64,000 nucleotides of DNA from Litchfieldia alkalitelluris (GCF_002019645.1 NZ_KV917374.1:1996696-2060695); one strand, 5' to 3'; positions 1-9,661 are shown, numbered from the stretch's first letter. A program made the numbers and translations. The notes: generated by a model from the sequence alone, not told the origin.

Positions 1-222
1 CAAAAGTTGAAAAGTGAGCTGATCGAGTGGGTGACAAAATACGGTGAATGGATAGATTGGGATAGAGATCAATTGATTCCTAACGGTATTGAAATGGAAG
101 ACGAACATAACACCCAAGGTGCTAAACTAACAGAAAAAGTAAAAAAAGAACTTAAGGAAACATACACAATAAAATTTTCCCCATCAACAATGGCACGAAG
201 TTATGCAAATAATAAATCGTAA
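1..222 (+). CDS. C-terminal part of an unrecognised protein, cut by the window edge
   Basis: The frame is open from the first base, so the gene probably begins outside the window; an internal TTG at 7 has no visible ribosome site. About 73 residues are visible. The sequence is hydrophilic and rich in Lys and Glu, has a Trp-containing stretch (EWIDWDRDQL) and ends in ARSYANNKS. There is no membrane segment and no motif I can assign. A terminator-like hairpin follows the stop codon directly, so this is the end of a transcription unit. I do not recognise the family. Confidence 0.5.
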   Translation, partial: QKLKSELIEWVTKYGEWIDWDRDQLIPNGIEMEDEHNTQGAKLTEKVKKELKETYTIKFSPSTMARSYANNKS

Positions 223-258
223 AATTTGGGGTGCCTTTAACTTGCCCCAATTTTTTTT
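223..258 (+). terminator. Rho-independent terminator after the first gene
   Basis: A GGGG/CCCC-based stem with flanking T-A pairs and a loop of about 13 bases is followed by a run of eight T. The stem is short, but its position right after the stop codon fits a terminator. Confidence 0.6.
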
Positions 259-403
259 ATTAAATCTGGTCCTAATCAACCTTACTCCAAAAAACGCCAC
301 TAATATTTCTTTCTCTATTAAAGCTTTGTTAATAATTTCTTCATATTTTCACGCTATTATTTGTTTAAGCCAAAGAGATGGTGAAAATAAGGAGGCAGTT
401 AAA

Positions 404-1669
404 ATGAATGATTTAATTAACAATAATAGCATTACTGAAATAGAAGAACCGAAAAAGTTTAAAAAAGCAAAAAAGAGAAGAGGGGTTTTTACACTAGTAA
501 CTGGTGGAGTGATTGGCTCAATGCTCACGCTGGGTGTTGCTCCTTACATCGGTTATGTAGAAGATTTGTATTCTCAGGTTCACGCAAAGGTATCTCAGTT
601 TACTGGACAAGAAGAAAGTAACACTGAACAAGTGGCTATACAAGAAACTCCTGTAACAAGTGTATCAACTTCGACAACTTCGTCTGGTTCGTTGGCAGAC
701 ATGGTAGAGGAAGCGTCCAAAGCGATTGTTGGAATCGTTAATTTACAAGCACAAACTGGGCGGAACATTTATTCGAATTCTACTAATTCAGACACTGTTG
801 AAAGTGGCACAGGTACGGGTGTGATTTTTCAAATAGATAAACAAAGCGCATATGTTGTTACGAATAATCATGTGATTGAGAATGCAACTGAGCTTGAAAT
901 CACTGTGTATGGTGGAGAAAAGACAACGGCTGAGGTCATTGGTGCAGATCCTTTAACTGATTTAGCGGTGTTAAAAATTGATGCTGAATATGCAACTAGT
1001 CATCTAGATTTCGGTGACTCAAGTACTCTTAGAGCGGGTGAAACAGTCTTGGCGATAGGAAATCCTCTTGGTCTTGAGTTTTCAAATACAGTTACTCAAG
1101 GTATTGTTAGTGCTGTTGACAGAACTATTTCTGTTACAACTTCAGCAGGACAATGGGACTTAAACGTCATACAGACTGATGCAGCAATTAACCCTGGTAA
1201 CAGTGGTGGAGCTCTTATTAATACCTCAGGTCAATTAGTTGGTATTAATAGTTTGAAAATCGCTGTCGATGGAGTTGAGGGCTTAGGCTTTGCGATTCCT
1301 AGCAATGATTTAGTGCCTATTATTAATGAAATGATTAAAACTGGACAAGTTGAGCGCCCATATATGGGAGTTGGCTTAGCTAGTTTAGAAGAAGTTCCTT
1401 CCATGTACCTTCAACATCTACCACAAACTATTGAGGGTGGGGCAATGGTGACGACGATCGATTCCAATTCAGCAGCGGCTCAAGCTGGGTTAAAAGTCCA
1501 AGATGTAATTGTATCAATGAATAATCAACCTATCACAAGTTCAGATGATTTGCGAAAGTATTTATATACAGAGCTTAAAGTAGGTGACAAAGTATCTCTT
1601 GAGGTTTATCGTGCAGGGGATAAAATAAACATGGAGTTAACACTAACAAGTAGTAATAAAATTAGTTAA
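404..1669 (+). CDS. htrA: HtrA/DegP-type membrane-anchored serine protease with PDZ domain
   Basis: A quality-control protease that degrades misfolded proteins at the outer face of the membrane. The 421-residue protein has a Lys/Arg-rich cytoplasmic start, one membrane segment at about residues 28-50, and a Thr/Ser-rich linker. The trypsin-like domain carries the triad His156 (TNNHVIEN), Asp186 (TDLAVLKID) and Ser267 (NPGNSGGAL). A single PDZ domain spans roughly 325-415. The ATG at 404 is chosen because GGAGG lies 9 bases upstream; the open frame extends back to 203 but without a ribosome site and with non-coding-like sequence. Bacillus species have two or three paralogues (HtrA, HtrB, YyxA) and I cannot say which this is. 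It stands alone and is followed by its own terminator. Confidence 0.93.
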   Translation: MNDLINNNSITEIEEPKKFKKAKKRRGVFTLVTGGVIGSMLTLGVAPYIGYVEDLYSQVHAKVSQFTGQEESNTEQVAIQETPVTSVSTSTTSSGSLADMVEEASKAIVGIVNLQAQTGRNIYSNSTNSDTVESGTGTGVIFQIDKQSAYVVTNNHVIENATELEITVYGGEKTTAEVIGADPLTDLAVLKIDAEYATSHLDFGDSSTLRAGETVLAIGNPLGLEFSNTVTQGIVSAVDRTISVTTSAGQWDLNVIQTDAAINPGNSGGALINTSGQLVGINSLKIAVDGVEGLGFAIPSNDLVPIINEMIKTGQVERPYMGVGLASLEEVPSMYLQHLPQTIEGGAMVTTIDSNSAAAQAGLKVQDVIVSMNNQPITSSDDLRKYLYTELKVGDKVSLEVYRAGDKINMELTLTSSNKIS

Positions 1670-1685
1670 TCTATAAATATCTTTA

Positions 1686-1720
1686 AAATAGGGAGCGTTT
1701 TAGCTTCCTTTTTATTTTTT
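1686..1720 (+). terminator. Terminator of the htrA-type gene
   Basis: GGGAGC pairs with GCTTCC (one G-U pair) across a short loop, followed by a T-rich tract. Confidence 0.8.
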
Positions 1721-1864
1721 ATAGAATCCTAGACGTTCTCCAATACTACATTTTTATGGGCAAATCGTAGCTATTGATTTTTTAAAGGAAATAGTAGGCA
1801 TTTTGTTGAACAATATTACTAAGGGTAAAAAATAAACCATTCCACAAGTGTTAGGAGAATATTC

Positions 1865-2782
1865 ATGACTCATTCTAATCGGATACTTGTTATCGGTAGT
1901 TATAACATGGATTTATCATTTCATGTGACGAGATTACCAAAGCCAGGAGAAACATTAATAGGGAAAAGTTTTCACAAAGGACCTGGAGGAAAAGGCTCAA
2001 ACCAAGCAATTGCTGCTGCTAGATTAGGTGGAGAGGTTTCATTTATGGGATGCATCGGTGATGATCTATTCGGTAAAGAAGCACTGGAGATGTTTGCGGT
2101 TGAGAACATTGATACTGACTATTTACTGGTTAACCCGGAACAGAATACCGGAATAGCCAGCATCGTTGTTGATGAATCAGCGGAAAATCAAATCATTGTA
2201 ACTCCAGGTGCCAATTATTACTTACTACCAGAGGATATAGAGAATAAGGTTGATTTTCAAGAGTTTTCTTGGCTCGTCATTCAATTGGAAGTTCCTTTTC
2301 CGACGGTTAAAAGAGCGATTGAACTTGCAAAACAAAGCGGAACAAAAATTATACTAAACCCTGCTCCATATATGGAGGAGAGCATTGAAATTTTACCATT
2401 TGTAGACTTGTTTATCCCAAATGAAACAGAAGCTGAGCTCGTTTCTGGAGTCTCAATTTCAAATATGGATGATGTTGAACATGCTGCAAAAATCATACTT
2501 GAAAAAGGTGCAAAACAAGTTGTTATCACATTAGGTAGTAGAGGAGTGTACATGGCGTCAACTGCCGAAAATCAGTTTTACGGAGAGCATCTAGTAGCCC
2601 AAAAAGTAAAGGCGATTGATACAACAGGTGCTGGCGATTGCTTTGTTGGTGCTTTAGCTGTTGCGCTCTCTGAAGATAAAACACTTAGGGAGTCAGTGCG
2701 ATTTGCGATCAGTGCAGCGGGATTATCGGTGCAAAGAATGGGTGCCGGGACTGGGATGCCTTATAGGGAGGAACTAAATTGA
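1865..2782 (+). CDS. rbsK: Ribokinase, PfkB family
   Basis: Phosphorylates D-ribose to ribose 5-phosphate with ATP in the cytoplasm. The 305-residue length is normal. The N-terminal substrate signature GPGGKGSNQAIAAARLG (about residues 39-55) and the C-terminal PfkB signature DTTGAGDCFVGALA (about 252-265), with its catalytic Asp, are both intact. ATG at 1865 follows AGGAGA at a good distance. There is no rbs transporter or repressor beside it, so this is a stand-alone ribokinase, perhaps for nucleoside salvage. It is 13 bases from the sirtuin gene and probably co-transcribed with it. Other PfkB sugar kinases are possible, but the match to ribokinase signatures is close. Confidence 0.88.
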   Translation: MTHSNRILVIGSYNMDLSFHVTRLPKPGETLIGKSFHKGPGGKGSNQAIAAARLGGEVSFMGCIGDDLFGKEALEMFAVENIDTDYLLVNPEQNTGIASIVVDESAENQIIVTPGANYYLLPEDIENKVDFQEFSWLVIQLEVPFPTVKRAIELAKQSGTKIILNPAPYMEESIEILPFVDLFIPNETEAELVSGVSISNMDDVEHAAKIILEKGAKQVVITLGSRGVYMASTAENQFYGEHLVAQKVKAIDTTGAGDCFVGALAVALSEDKTLRESVRFAISAAGLSVQRMGAGTGMPYREELN

Positions 2783-2795
2783 GAGGTGGAATGTA

Positions 2796-3524
2796 ATGAC
2801 TAGTTCATATCAACATCATGCTACTTTAGTTAACTATATGTATCAATCCAAACACACCGTGATTTTAACAGGGGCCGGCATGTCAACTGAAAGTGGAATC
2901 CCAGACTTTCGTTCACGCTCAGGTTGGTGGAAGGATATTGATCCATTAACCGTTGCAACCGAGGAAGCACTTCACAAGAATTATGATTTGTTCCATGAAT
3001 TTTATAGTGCGAGATTAAAGGGACTAGGAGACATAAAGCCTCATAAAGGACATTTTATAATTGCAAAGTGGGAGCAAGATGGACTTGTTCAGAGTGTGGC
3101 AACTCAAAATGTCGATGGATTGCACCATGAGGCAGGAAGTCAAAACGTAGATCAACTACATGGTTCTATTCATTCATTTCGTTGTCATGATTGTGGAATG
3201 AAAGGCGTTAAGCAGCAATTTCTAGAGAAAGAAAGTTGTAGCAATTGCGGTGGCCATTTTCGTCCTAATGTTGTCTTGTTTGGAGAAGCGCTACCGGACG
3301 ATGCCTGGGATTCTGCGTTATTTCATATACAAAAAGCAGACCTAGTAATTGTGATTGGCACTAGTCTTCAAGTATACCCAGTTAGTCAGCTGCCAAGAAT
3401 GACGAGCGGGAAGACAGCTTTTATTAATAAAGAGATAGGTTCAGAACAATCATTTTTTGATGTAACGATTGAAGGTAGTGCGGGCGAAGCATTATCGGTT
3501 ATCGAACAATTGTTGAATTCATAA
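2796..3524 (+). CDS. cobB: NAD-dependent protein deacylase, Sir2 family
   Basis: Removes acetyl groups from lysines using NAD+. The 242-residue protein shows the Rossmann-type NAD motif GAGMSTESGIPDFRS (about residues 26-40), the catalytic segment TQNVDGLHHEAGS with its His in QLHGS, four zinc-binding cysteines (CHDCG and CSNCGG), and GTSLQVYPV. The layout matches the Bacillus SrtN/CobB class. GAGGTGG lies ahead of the ATG. It directly follows the ribokinase gene, so NAD-dependent deacetylation and ribose metabolism share a transcript; in Bacillus subtilis the target of SrtN is acetyl-CoA synthetase, which is not seen here. Confidence 0.9.
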   Translation: MTSSYQHHATLVNYMYQSKHTVILTGAGMSTESGIPDFRSRSGWWKDIDPLTVATEEALHKNYDLFHEFYSARLKGLGDIKPHKGHFIIAKWEQDGLVQSVATQNVDGLHHEAGSQNVDQLHGSIHSFRCHDCGMKGVKQQFLEKESCSNCGGHFRPNVVLFGEALPDDAWDSALFHIQKADLVIVIGTSLQVYPVSQLPRMTSGKTAFINKEIGSEQSFFDVTIEGSAGEALSVIEQLLNS

Positions 3525-3572
3525 CCGTAGATTTACCTAATCGTTTTGCCTGTTTTACTACATTGGCAACTG

Positions 3573-3617
3573 AAAAAAGGACCTTTAATTCGATAAATCG
3601 ATTAAAGGTCCTTTCTT
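3573..3617. terminator. Strong bidirectional terminator between cobB and mqo
   Basis: A 14-bp perfect stem (AAAGGACCTTTAAT with its complement) has an inner ATCGAT extension. It is flanked by an A-run on the left and a T-run on the right, so it can end transcripts of the convergent genes on both sides. Confidence 0.85.
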
Positions 3618-3660
3618 TCCAATGCATCAGTTTTGATAGAGACTCTATATACCTTCTACT

Positions 3661-5163
3661 TTAACAAAAAACCGGCTCTTTTTCGCTCAAGCGAAGAGTC
3701 TCTGCAGTTGAAGTGTGAATATTTTGCAGAAGCTTAGGGTTATCCATTAGAGATAGACCGTAAGACGGAATCATTTGTTTAATTTTCGGTTCCCATTCAT
3801 TGATATGTTCTGGGAAGCATTTTGTTAATACTTCTAGCATGACGTGAACGGCAGTCGATGCACCTGGAGAAGCACCAAGCAATGCGGCAATTGAACCGTC
3901 AACTGCACTAACAACTTCAGTACCAAATTGAAGCGTTCCTTTTCCGCCTTCTTCGGTATCTTTAATTACTTGCACACGTTGGCCAGCTACGATTAAATCC
4001 CAATCTTCACTTTTAGCATTTGGGATAAATTCACGCAACTCTTCCATACGCTTTTCTTTTGATAGCAGCACTTGCTGAATTAAGTATTTCGTCAATGACA
4101 TGTTTTTTGCACCTGCTGCCAGCATGGTTACGAGATTATCTGGTTTTACAGAAGTGATCAAATCAAACATTGACCCATTTTTTAGAAACCTTGGTGAGAA
4201 GCCAGCAAAAGGCCCAAATAGTAACGTTTTTTTATTGTCAATAAATCGTGTATCTAGATGTGGAACAGACATTGGCGGAGCACCAACCTTTGCTTTTCCA
4301 TATACCTTTGCATGATGCTGGGCGACAACATCCGGATTATTACACACCATAAATATACCGCTTACAGGGAATCCACCAATACGTCTTCCTTCAGGGATAC
4401 CGGATTTTTGAAGTAAATGGATACTTCCACCACCGCCTCCGATAAAGACGAATTTCGCTGTATGATGTTCTACGTTACCTGTAACCGAATTGCGTACCTT
4501 TAATTTCCACGAGCCGTCACTAGTGCGTTTAATATCGTTAACACTACGATTGTAGTTCATAACCACATCTTTACTCTCTAAATGTTCAAATAGCATGTTT
4601 GTTAAAGCGCCAAAGTTAACATCCGTTCCTGTGTCAATTTTTGTTGCAGCAATGGGCTCTTTCGATGTACGGTTTTGCATAACTAACGGAATCCATTCCA
4701 TTAATTTCTCAGTGTTATCCGAAAATTCCATCCCCTGGAATAGAGGGTTATTTGACAGCGCTTCAAAACGCTTTTTTAAGAAAGTCACATTTTCTTCTCC
4801 ATGCACTAAACTCATGTGAGGCAATTGTCTAATGAAATCCTGTGGGTTAGCTATCAGCTTACTATTTACAAGATGTGACCAAAATTGCATTGAAACTTGA
4901 AATTGTTCATTCACTTTTATAGCTTTACTAATATCTACAGATCCATCAGGTCTTTCATTCGTGTAGTTAAGCTCGCAAAGTGCAGCATGACCCGTACCGG
5001 CATTATTCCACTCGTTAGAGCTTTCCTCTCCTGCTTTTGAGAGTTTCTCAAACACTGTTATTTCCCATTCTGGTACTAATTCTTTTAAAAGTGTTCCTAA
5101 AGTTGCACTCATAATTCCAGCGCCAATAAGAATGACGTCTGTTTTAGTTTCTCCGTTGCTCAT
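3661..5163 (-). CDS. mqo: Malate:quinone oxidoreductase
   Basis: FAD enzyme at the inner membrane face that oxidises malate to oxaloacetate and passes electrons to quinone, bypassing or supplementing malate dehydrogenase. The N-terminal dinucleotide fold [14 protein letters not shown], the segment [18 protein letters not shown] and the C-terminal [15 protein letters not shown] are typical. The start is placed at [10 protein letters not shown] (500 residues, the usual family length), with AAAGG about 9 bases upstream. An upstream in-frame ATG at 5217 would add 18 atypical residues and lacks a ribosome site. The gene is monocistronic, ends at the shared terminator and has an AT-rich upstream region. 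Confidence 0.93.
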   Translation of the reverse strand: MSNGETKTDVILIGAGIMSATLGTLLKELVPEWEITVFEKLSKAGEESSNEWNNAGTGHAALCELNYTNERPDGSVDISKAIKVNEQFQVSMQFWSHLVNSKLIANPQDFIRQLPHMSLVHGEENVTFLKKRFEALSNNPLFQGMEFSDNTEKLMEWIPLVMQNRTSKEPIAATKIDTGTDVNFGALTNMLFEHLESKDVVMNYNRSVNDIKRTSDGSWKLKVRNSVTGNVEHHTAKFVFIGGGGGSIHLLQKSGIPEGRRIGGFPVSGIFMVCNNPDVVAQHHAKVYGKAKVGAPPMSVPHLDTRFIDNKKTLLFGPFAGFSPRFLKNGSMFDLITSVKPDNLVTMLAAGAKNMSLTKYLIQQVLLSKEKRMEELREFIPNAKSEDWDLIVAGQRVQVIKDTEEGGKGTLQFGTEVVSAVDGSIAALLGASPGASTAVHVMLEVLTKCFPEHINEWEPKIKQMIPSYGLSLMDNPKLLQNIHTSTAETLRLSEKEPVFC

Positions 5164-5606
5164 TTTTACCAACCTTTTCCCCTTGAATTTGTAAAGAAGA
5201 TGTAGCATATACACCAAACTAAGGTGCTACCTAGTTATACAGCTTTTCTGTTATCGCAATATCATAATGCATAAATATTAGTTTAGATTAAATTATTAAA
5301 TTATCTACTATTATATGATAATTATAAATTATTTGAAAGGTGTAAAAAGTGTTAAGACCGTTCGAATTTACCTATACATATAAATAATAAAGTCTTAACA
5401 AGGCTACTTGCAAGGGTTAAGGCTTGGTATATGTTACTACCTGAGAGATTTCTCTATTTTTTTAAAAGTAAAGAGGGAGAAAAGTAAACAAAAGTTACTT
5501 TTCATAGCTCCTTTTTTATTTTTATAATTTTTACCTATTAACTTATAGTTATACTATCCAGTCAGTTTGCTGAGGTGAACAAGTTGAATATAAGGGGGAA
5601 GATCAT
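5164..5606. other. Gene-free interval with inverted repeats
   Basis: About 440 AT-rich bases hold no convincing gene. An 8-bp perfect inverted repeat (GTTAAGAC at 5351-5358, GTCTTAAC at 5392-5399) encloses a 33-base loop. A small hairpin AGAGATTTCTCT followed by seven T lies near 5442-5461. A larger imperfect hairpin at about 5472-5515 (AAAAGTAAAC with GTTACTTTT inside GGAG/CTCC) runs into a T-tract and looks like a terminator. This may be a short untranslated RNA or leader; I do not recognise a riboswitch class. Confidence 0.4.
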
Positions 5607-6279
5607 TTGAAGAAAATAATGTACTTAATCATGATTATGTTGGTAGCGCTTACGACGAATTCAGTGTTGGCAGAAAGTACATCACAAGATTGGTATCATT
5701 GAAGAAAACCATGAAGAAAACGAATCGAGCTATAAAAGCGGAAGCACGAAATTGTTGGATCATAAAGAAATAACAGTTAATCTAGAAGAAATTACATTAG
5801 ATGAGACTGAGTTGGAAGAAATAGAAAAGGAATTTCACCAACAACAAGTGACGTTTTATAATGACTTTATCGCTAAAAATATCAAGCAAACAACTAGTAC
5901 AAATGAGATTATTTCATTACAAAATGAAGCAAAGAAATTATTGAAGGAACGCGAGGAAGCTTTTGAAGAGGAAAGCGGAGCATACATAAAGGAGATCAAA
6001 GTGAGAGCACTCCGATTAACCTTGCTGTATTTTCTGTTTCATATCAAACAACTAAGATACAATTTTAGAAGCAAATCATCACGCAATCTATTATGTTGAT
6101 AAAGAGACAGGTGAAATCCTAGATCCTAAAAGCTTACCACCAACGAAGAAATTGACAGTTTTGTTGAATCTCAAAAAAATGTGCTTGATGAGGGAATAGC
6201 AGAACTAAGTCTATTTATTGTCATTTTTTCGATTCTTTTTATGGGTGTAATCCCTGTAGAATGGAGACTCTGGTTTTAG
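5607..6279 (+). pseudogene. Frameshifted remnant of a secreted protein with C-terminal membrane segment
   Basis: A TTG at 5607 with AGGGGGA upstream opens a good signal peptide (MKKIMYLIMIMLVALTTNSVLAES), but this frame stops at 5700. Coding then continues in other frames: a Glu-rich coiled stretch from about 5703 to 6000, then a frame reading SESTPINLAVFSVSYQTTK, then LEANHHAIYYVDKETGEILD, then NEEIDSFVESQKNVLDEGIAEL and a membrane segment LFIVIFSILFMGV ending at 6279. At least four frame changes are needed to join these pieces, so the gene is dead unless the sequence has errors. The intact ancestor would have been about 215 residues. The family is not recognised. Confidence 0.65.
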
Positions 6280-6295
6280 GACTAGAGTCTTTCTT
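6265..6295 (+). terminator. Terminator of the pseudogene
   Basis: A perfect 7-bp stem AGACTCT/AGAGTCT with a 12-base loop is followed by TTCTT. It overlaps the last codons of the remnant. Confidence 0.65.
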
Positions 6296-6450
6296 AAAAC
6301 ACTGATTTACAAATATATCCTTTTGGTCTGAAATTAACTTTTTCAAGAAAATGAAAACATATGTTGGAGGTATTTCATTGTTGAGAAAGGATAATCCTGT
6401 ACAATAATCGAAATAATAGATGGATTGATGATTTAAGGAGCGTGAGGATA

Positions 6451-6870
6451 TTGTACGAATTAAAAACAAAAGAAAATGAAGCAAGTGTAATTGAGTTTAT
6501 TGAAAAAGTAGATAGTGTAAAAAAACGTGAAGATGCTTATAAGCTGTTAGATATCTTCACTGAGACTACTGGGTTTCCTGCAAAAATGTGGGGTGACAGT
6601 ATTATTGGCTTCGGTTCATATCATTACAAATATGCATCCGGACATGAAGGCGATGCAGCACTCGTTGGTTTCTCCCCACGTAAAGCCAAAATAAGCTTAT
6701 ACTTCGCGACGGGAGATACTAAGAGAGAGGAGTTACTAAAGGACTTCGGAAAGCATACGACAGGAAAAGCATGTGTGTACATAAATAAAATAGATGATAT
6801 AAATGTTGATGTCTTAAAAGCATTAATCAACCAATCTATACACTTTTTAAGAGAGACGTATCCTGAATAA
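6451..6870 (+). CDS. DUF1801-family small protein (YdhG-like)
   Basis: A 139-residue cytoplasmic protein of the DUF1801 / YdhG-like family, named by some annotators as iron chaperone-like. Visible signatures are YELKTKENEASV at the start, REDAYKLLDIF, the core GDSIIGFGSYHYKY, GFSPRKAKISLYF and KACVYINKIDDI. The TTG at 6451 is chosen because AAGGAG lies 10 bases before it; the GTG at 6442 would be only one base from that site. The gene stands alone. Family membership is clear but the biochemical role is not established. Confidence 0.8.
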   Translation: MYELKTKENEASVIEFIEKVDSVKKREDAYKLLDIFTETTGFPAKMWGDSIIGFGSYHYKYASGHEGDAALVGFSPRKAKISLYFATGDTKREELLKDFGKHTTGKACVYINKIDDINVDVLKALINQSIHFLRETYPE

Positions 6871-7038
6871 ATAGTAACTTGTAGCTATAGCTTCATTTTA
6901 AATTGAACTAACTAAGATACTCACCTGCCCGTTTTTTGTCGAAGTTTATTACCCGGGAAATAGGTGATGCCTGTCACCGCTCGAAATTTGTCGAAAAAAC
7001 CGTAGGAATTTCAAAGAAATGTTCCGTCCAATAGATGA

Positions 7039-7599
<561 letters not shown>

Positions 7600-7766
7600 G
7601 GTAGAGAGTTTGATTCTATTTGTCTCAAATGAACGTCAACTCCAAAAGTGGTATGGTCAGTATGAAGCATATCTTATGAAGTTTAAAGACTACAAGCGGC
7701 TGTTCCGACATTTAGGAACAAGAGGGTCCGCACTTATCGGTTGGAGATCATGTTAAGCAGCCGAAA

Positions 7767-7955
7767 TATAGGCGGAGCAATTCCCCTTAATTAGTAATTA
7801 CTTTAAAAAAAAGCATAAATAGACGGAGAAATTCCGCGTATTGACTTGAAAATTTGAAAAAGAGGAGATTTTCCTATGCTTAACCGGAAAATCTCCCCTT
7901 ATATTCCCCGAAACGAGCTCCAGTTTGGCTTTAACCGGAAAATTTCCTCTTATTT
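7767..7955. repeat. Cluster of short imperfect palindromes, family TAAGCGGA-n-TCCGGTTA, locus 1
   Basis: Two copies read forward (starting near 7767 and 7818, 51 bases apart) and two read in reverse (TTAACCGGA at 7880 and 7931, again 51 apart). The core is TAAGCGGAGAAATTCCGGTTA or its variants, whose arms can pair. The same family recurs at 24812. The interval 7600-8116 holds no supported gene; an apparent 67-codon frame over the reverse copies is a product of the repeat. Confidence 0.6.
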
Positions 7956-8116
7956 TATTTATTTTGATGCTTCCCCGATTAAGGGCAAGTTATCTTATTT
8001 AAAAGAGAATGATTATAGCTCAAAATTCCAAAAGACTTTAATTTATTGCATTCCGGGTGAACCGTATACAAATAAGTAGACCAATTGAATGGCTTTTTTC
8101 AACGGGTAGGGGTTCA

Positions 8117-8257
8117 TCATTCTACTATGGTATCCTGATCTACTGATTTGCCTTGACTTTCCGCTTCATTTGTTAGTGTATCAGAATTTTCAAGTGAATC
8201 ATATGCAGGGTTTGTTATAAATACCACTTGGTTCTTTACGTGTTCATCTTTTTCCAT
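8117..8257 (-). CDS. Small hypothetical acidic protein, 46 residues
   Basis: Begins MEKDEHVKNQVVFITNPAYD and ends SVDQDTIVE. It is hydrophilic and acidic, without Cys, Trp or a membrane segment. A clear GGAAGGA ribosome site sits 8-9 bases ahead of the ATG, and two stop codons end it in tandem. I do not recognise the family; small proteins of this kind are common in spore formers. The good start signal is the main support for its being real. Confidence 0.45.
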   Translation of the reverse strand: MEKDEHVKNQVVFITNPAYDSLENSDTLTNEAESQGKSVDQDTIVE

Positions 8258-8514
8258 GTTTCGTACATCCTTCCCTAGTATACTTATTCATTCAATATGG
8301 CTTACTCTTATGAATTTTATTCATTAGCTTCTATTAAATATACAACTAACTCTAGTGATACATAGATAAAGGTGTTAGAACGCGCTCGATGTGAAGTAAG
8401 GTAAAAGTCCTATTTTATATATATAATAGGAGTTCAATTCAATTGGATAACTATCAAAAGTGTTCATTAAGTGGTAATATTATCCTATAAAAAGCTATGA
8501 ATGGAGAGAATTGG

Positions 8515-9411
8515 ATGGTCGTATTTCGGGGTATGGGCAGGGTTGTAAATACTGTCGTTGGTGAGGCCGCAAAAGGCGGAGTAAAGATTGTTAGTAAGGC
8601 TGTTTCATCTAAGAATGAAAAACTTGGTGAATATGTCGATGATTTAGGAAATAGTGTGATTGAAGCATCAAAGGGGGCGGTGGACTCTGTTACTCAATTT
8701 GCAGACGGGACAGTAAGAGGCGTTTACGGTGCTGTAAAAAAAGATGAATACCATAAACAAAGAGGGTGGGCTGATATTACGGACTCTACTGGTCGAACGG
8801 TCAGGGGAATTGGCTCAAGCATTAAGTATACGGTTAAGAGTGCTGGTATCACTGTGAATGGTTTAAAGAATAGGGATAGAGAACAAATTCTCCACGGTGT
8901 GAAGAATTTAGGAAAGGTTGCCGCAGTCACAACTCTAGCGGTTGGAATTATTGATATTGTAGACGGGCCGGATGCTGTAAACGCACAGGAAATTGATACA
9001 AGAAATAGTAGTTTAGCGGGGTTGGAACATGCTGAGACAGGTGTGCTTTTTGAAGCAAAAACAATTGAATGGCCAAGCGGAGAATTTCAAACGGGAACAT
9101 TCCCAGTATTTGATTCACAATTCAGTGTTGTTATAGCAGAAGAAGTATATACTTCAAGTGACCAGGCTCATTTTAATATTGCAAATGACACATTGTATCA
9201 GTCAATTCAAGAGAACCCTGGTCTGGCAAATGATTTAGGACTATCCTCGTACGATGTACAAGTTCTTCAGAATGGAATTACACCCGAAGGATTTGATTGG
9301 CACCATCACGAGCAGCCAGGTGTTTTGCAGTTAGTTGATGAAGAAACTCACCAAGATACAGGACACACTGGTGGTAGAAGTATTTGGGGTGGAGGTAGTG
9401 AGTATCGGTAA
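8515..9411 (+). CDS. WHH-type HNH-fold nuclease (polymorphic-toxin-like)
   Basis: Predicted DNA- or RNA-cleaving protein of 298 residues. The C-terminus (about residues 255-298) reads PEGFDWHHHEQPGVLQLVD followed by His-rich THQDTGHTGGRSIWGGG, the signature of the WHH branch of the HNH/Endo VII nucleases found as toxin tips. The N-terminal 150 residues are Gly/Val/Ser-rich and amphipathic, with VVNTVVGEAAKGG and a hydrophobic stretch VAAVTTLAVGIIDIVDG; no LXG, WXG or signal peptide is evident. The ATG at 8515 is preceded by GGAGAG 7 bases away; the ATG at 8497 has no site. No immunity gene is visible downstream. Function as a toxin is inferred from the family. Confidence 0.75.
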   Translation: MVVFRGMGRVVNTVVGEAAKGGVKIVSKAVSSKNEKLGEYVDDLGNSVIEASKGAVDSVTQFADGTVRGVYGAVKKDEYHKQRGWADITDSTGRTVRGIGSSIKYTVKSAGITVNGLKNRDREQILHGVKNLGKVAAVTTLAVGIIDIVDGPDAVNAQEIDTRNSSLAGLEHAETGVLFEAKTIEWPSGEFQTGTFPVFDSQFSVVIAEEVYTSSDQAHFNIANDTLYQSIQENPGLANDLGLSSYDVQVLQNGITPEGFDWHHHEQPGVLQLVDEETHQDTGHTGGRSIWGGGSEYR

Positions 9412-9535
9412 AAGGCTATCATTTTTTAGTAGGTGTTGTCAGACTTAATTCTAATAAGAGAGTATATGAATTGTTTTTGTATGGAGGTGAGGTAGTAGAC
9501 AGAGGGCTAATATTCAAGAAAGGACTTGATAGCCG

Positions 9536-9661
9536 ATGAAAAAAAGTGGCTGGGAACGAGATATACGCATGCAATCATTTAGTTGGAAGGAAGAAGGTTT
9601 ACCACATTTTGGATCAACTATTTCTACTGAAGAGGGAATAGTAGTTCCAAGTGGAGAATGA
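9536..9661 (+). pseudogene. Probable C-terminal remnant of a GH43 arabinofuranosidase/xylosidase
   Basis: A 41-codon stretch reads SGWERDIRMQSFSWKEEGLP, then HFG, and ends VVPSGE. This pattern (an RMQ-F-W segment, then P-x-FG, ending in P-SGE) is how many GH43 enzymes end, as I recall the family. No start signal and no upstream catalytic domain is present, so it is read as debris of a deleted hemicellulase gene. The remaining bases of 9412-9845 are AT-rich with nothing else I can support. It could be a chance resemblance. Confidence 0.4.

Noticed and set aside
5340-5520. Known riboswitch (TPP, glycine, c-di-GMP, preQ1)
   Set aside because: Conserved core sequences of these classes are not present.
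6930-7010. Possible dispersed repeat around GGTGATGCCTGTCACC
   Set aside because: It resembles intergenic repeats I have seen in Bacillus, but only one copy is in the window and the pairing is only five bases, so it is not listed.
7876-8079. 67-residue protein
   Set aside because: Built on the inverted palindromic repeats, without a convincing start signal or family pattern.
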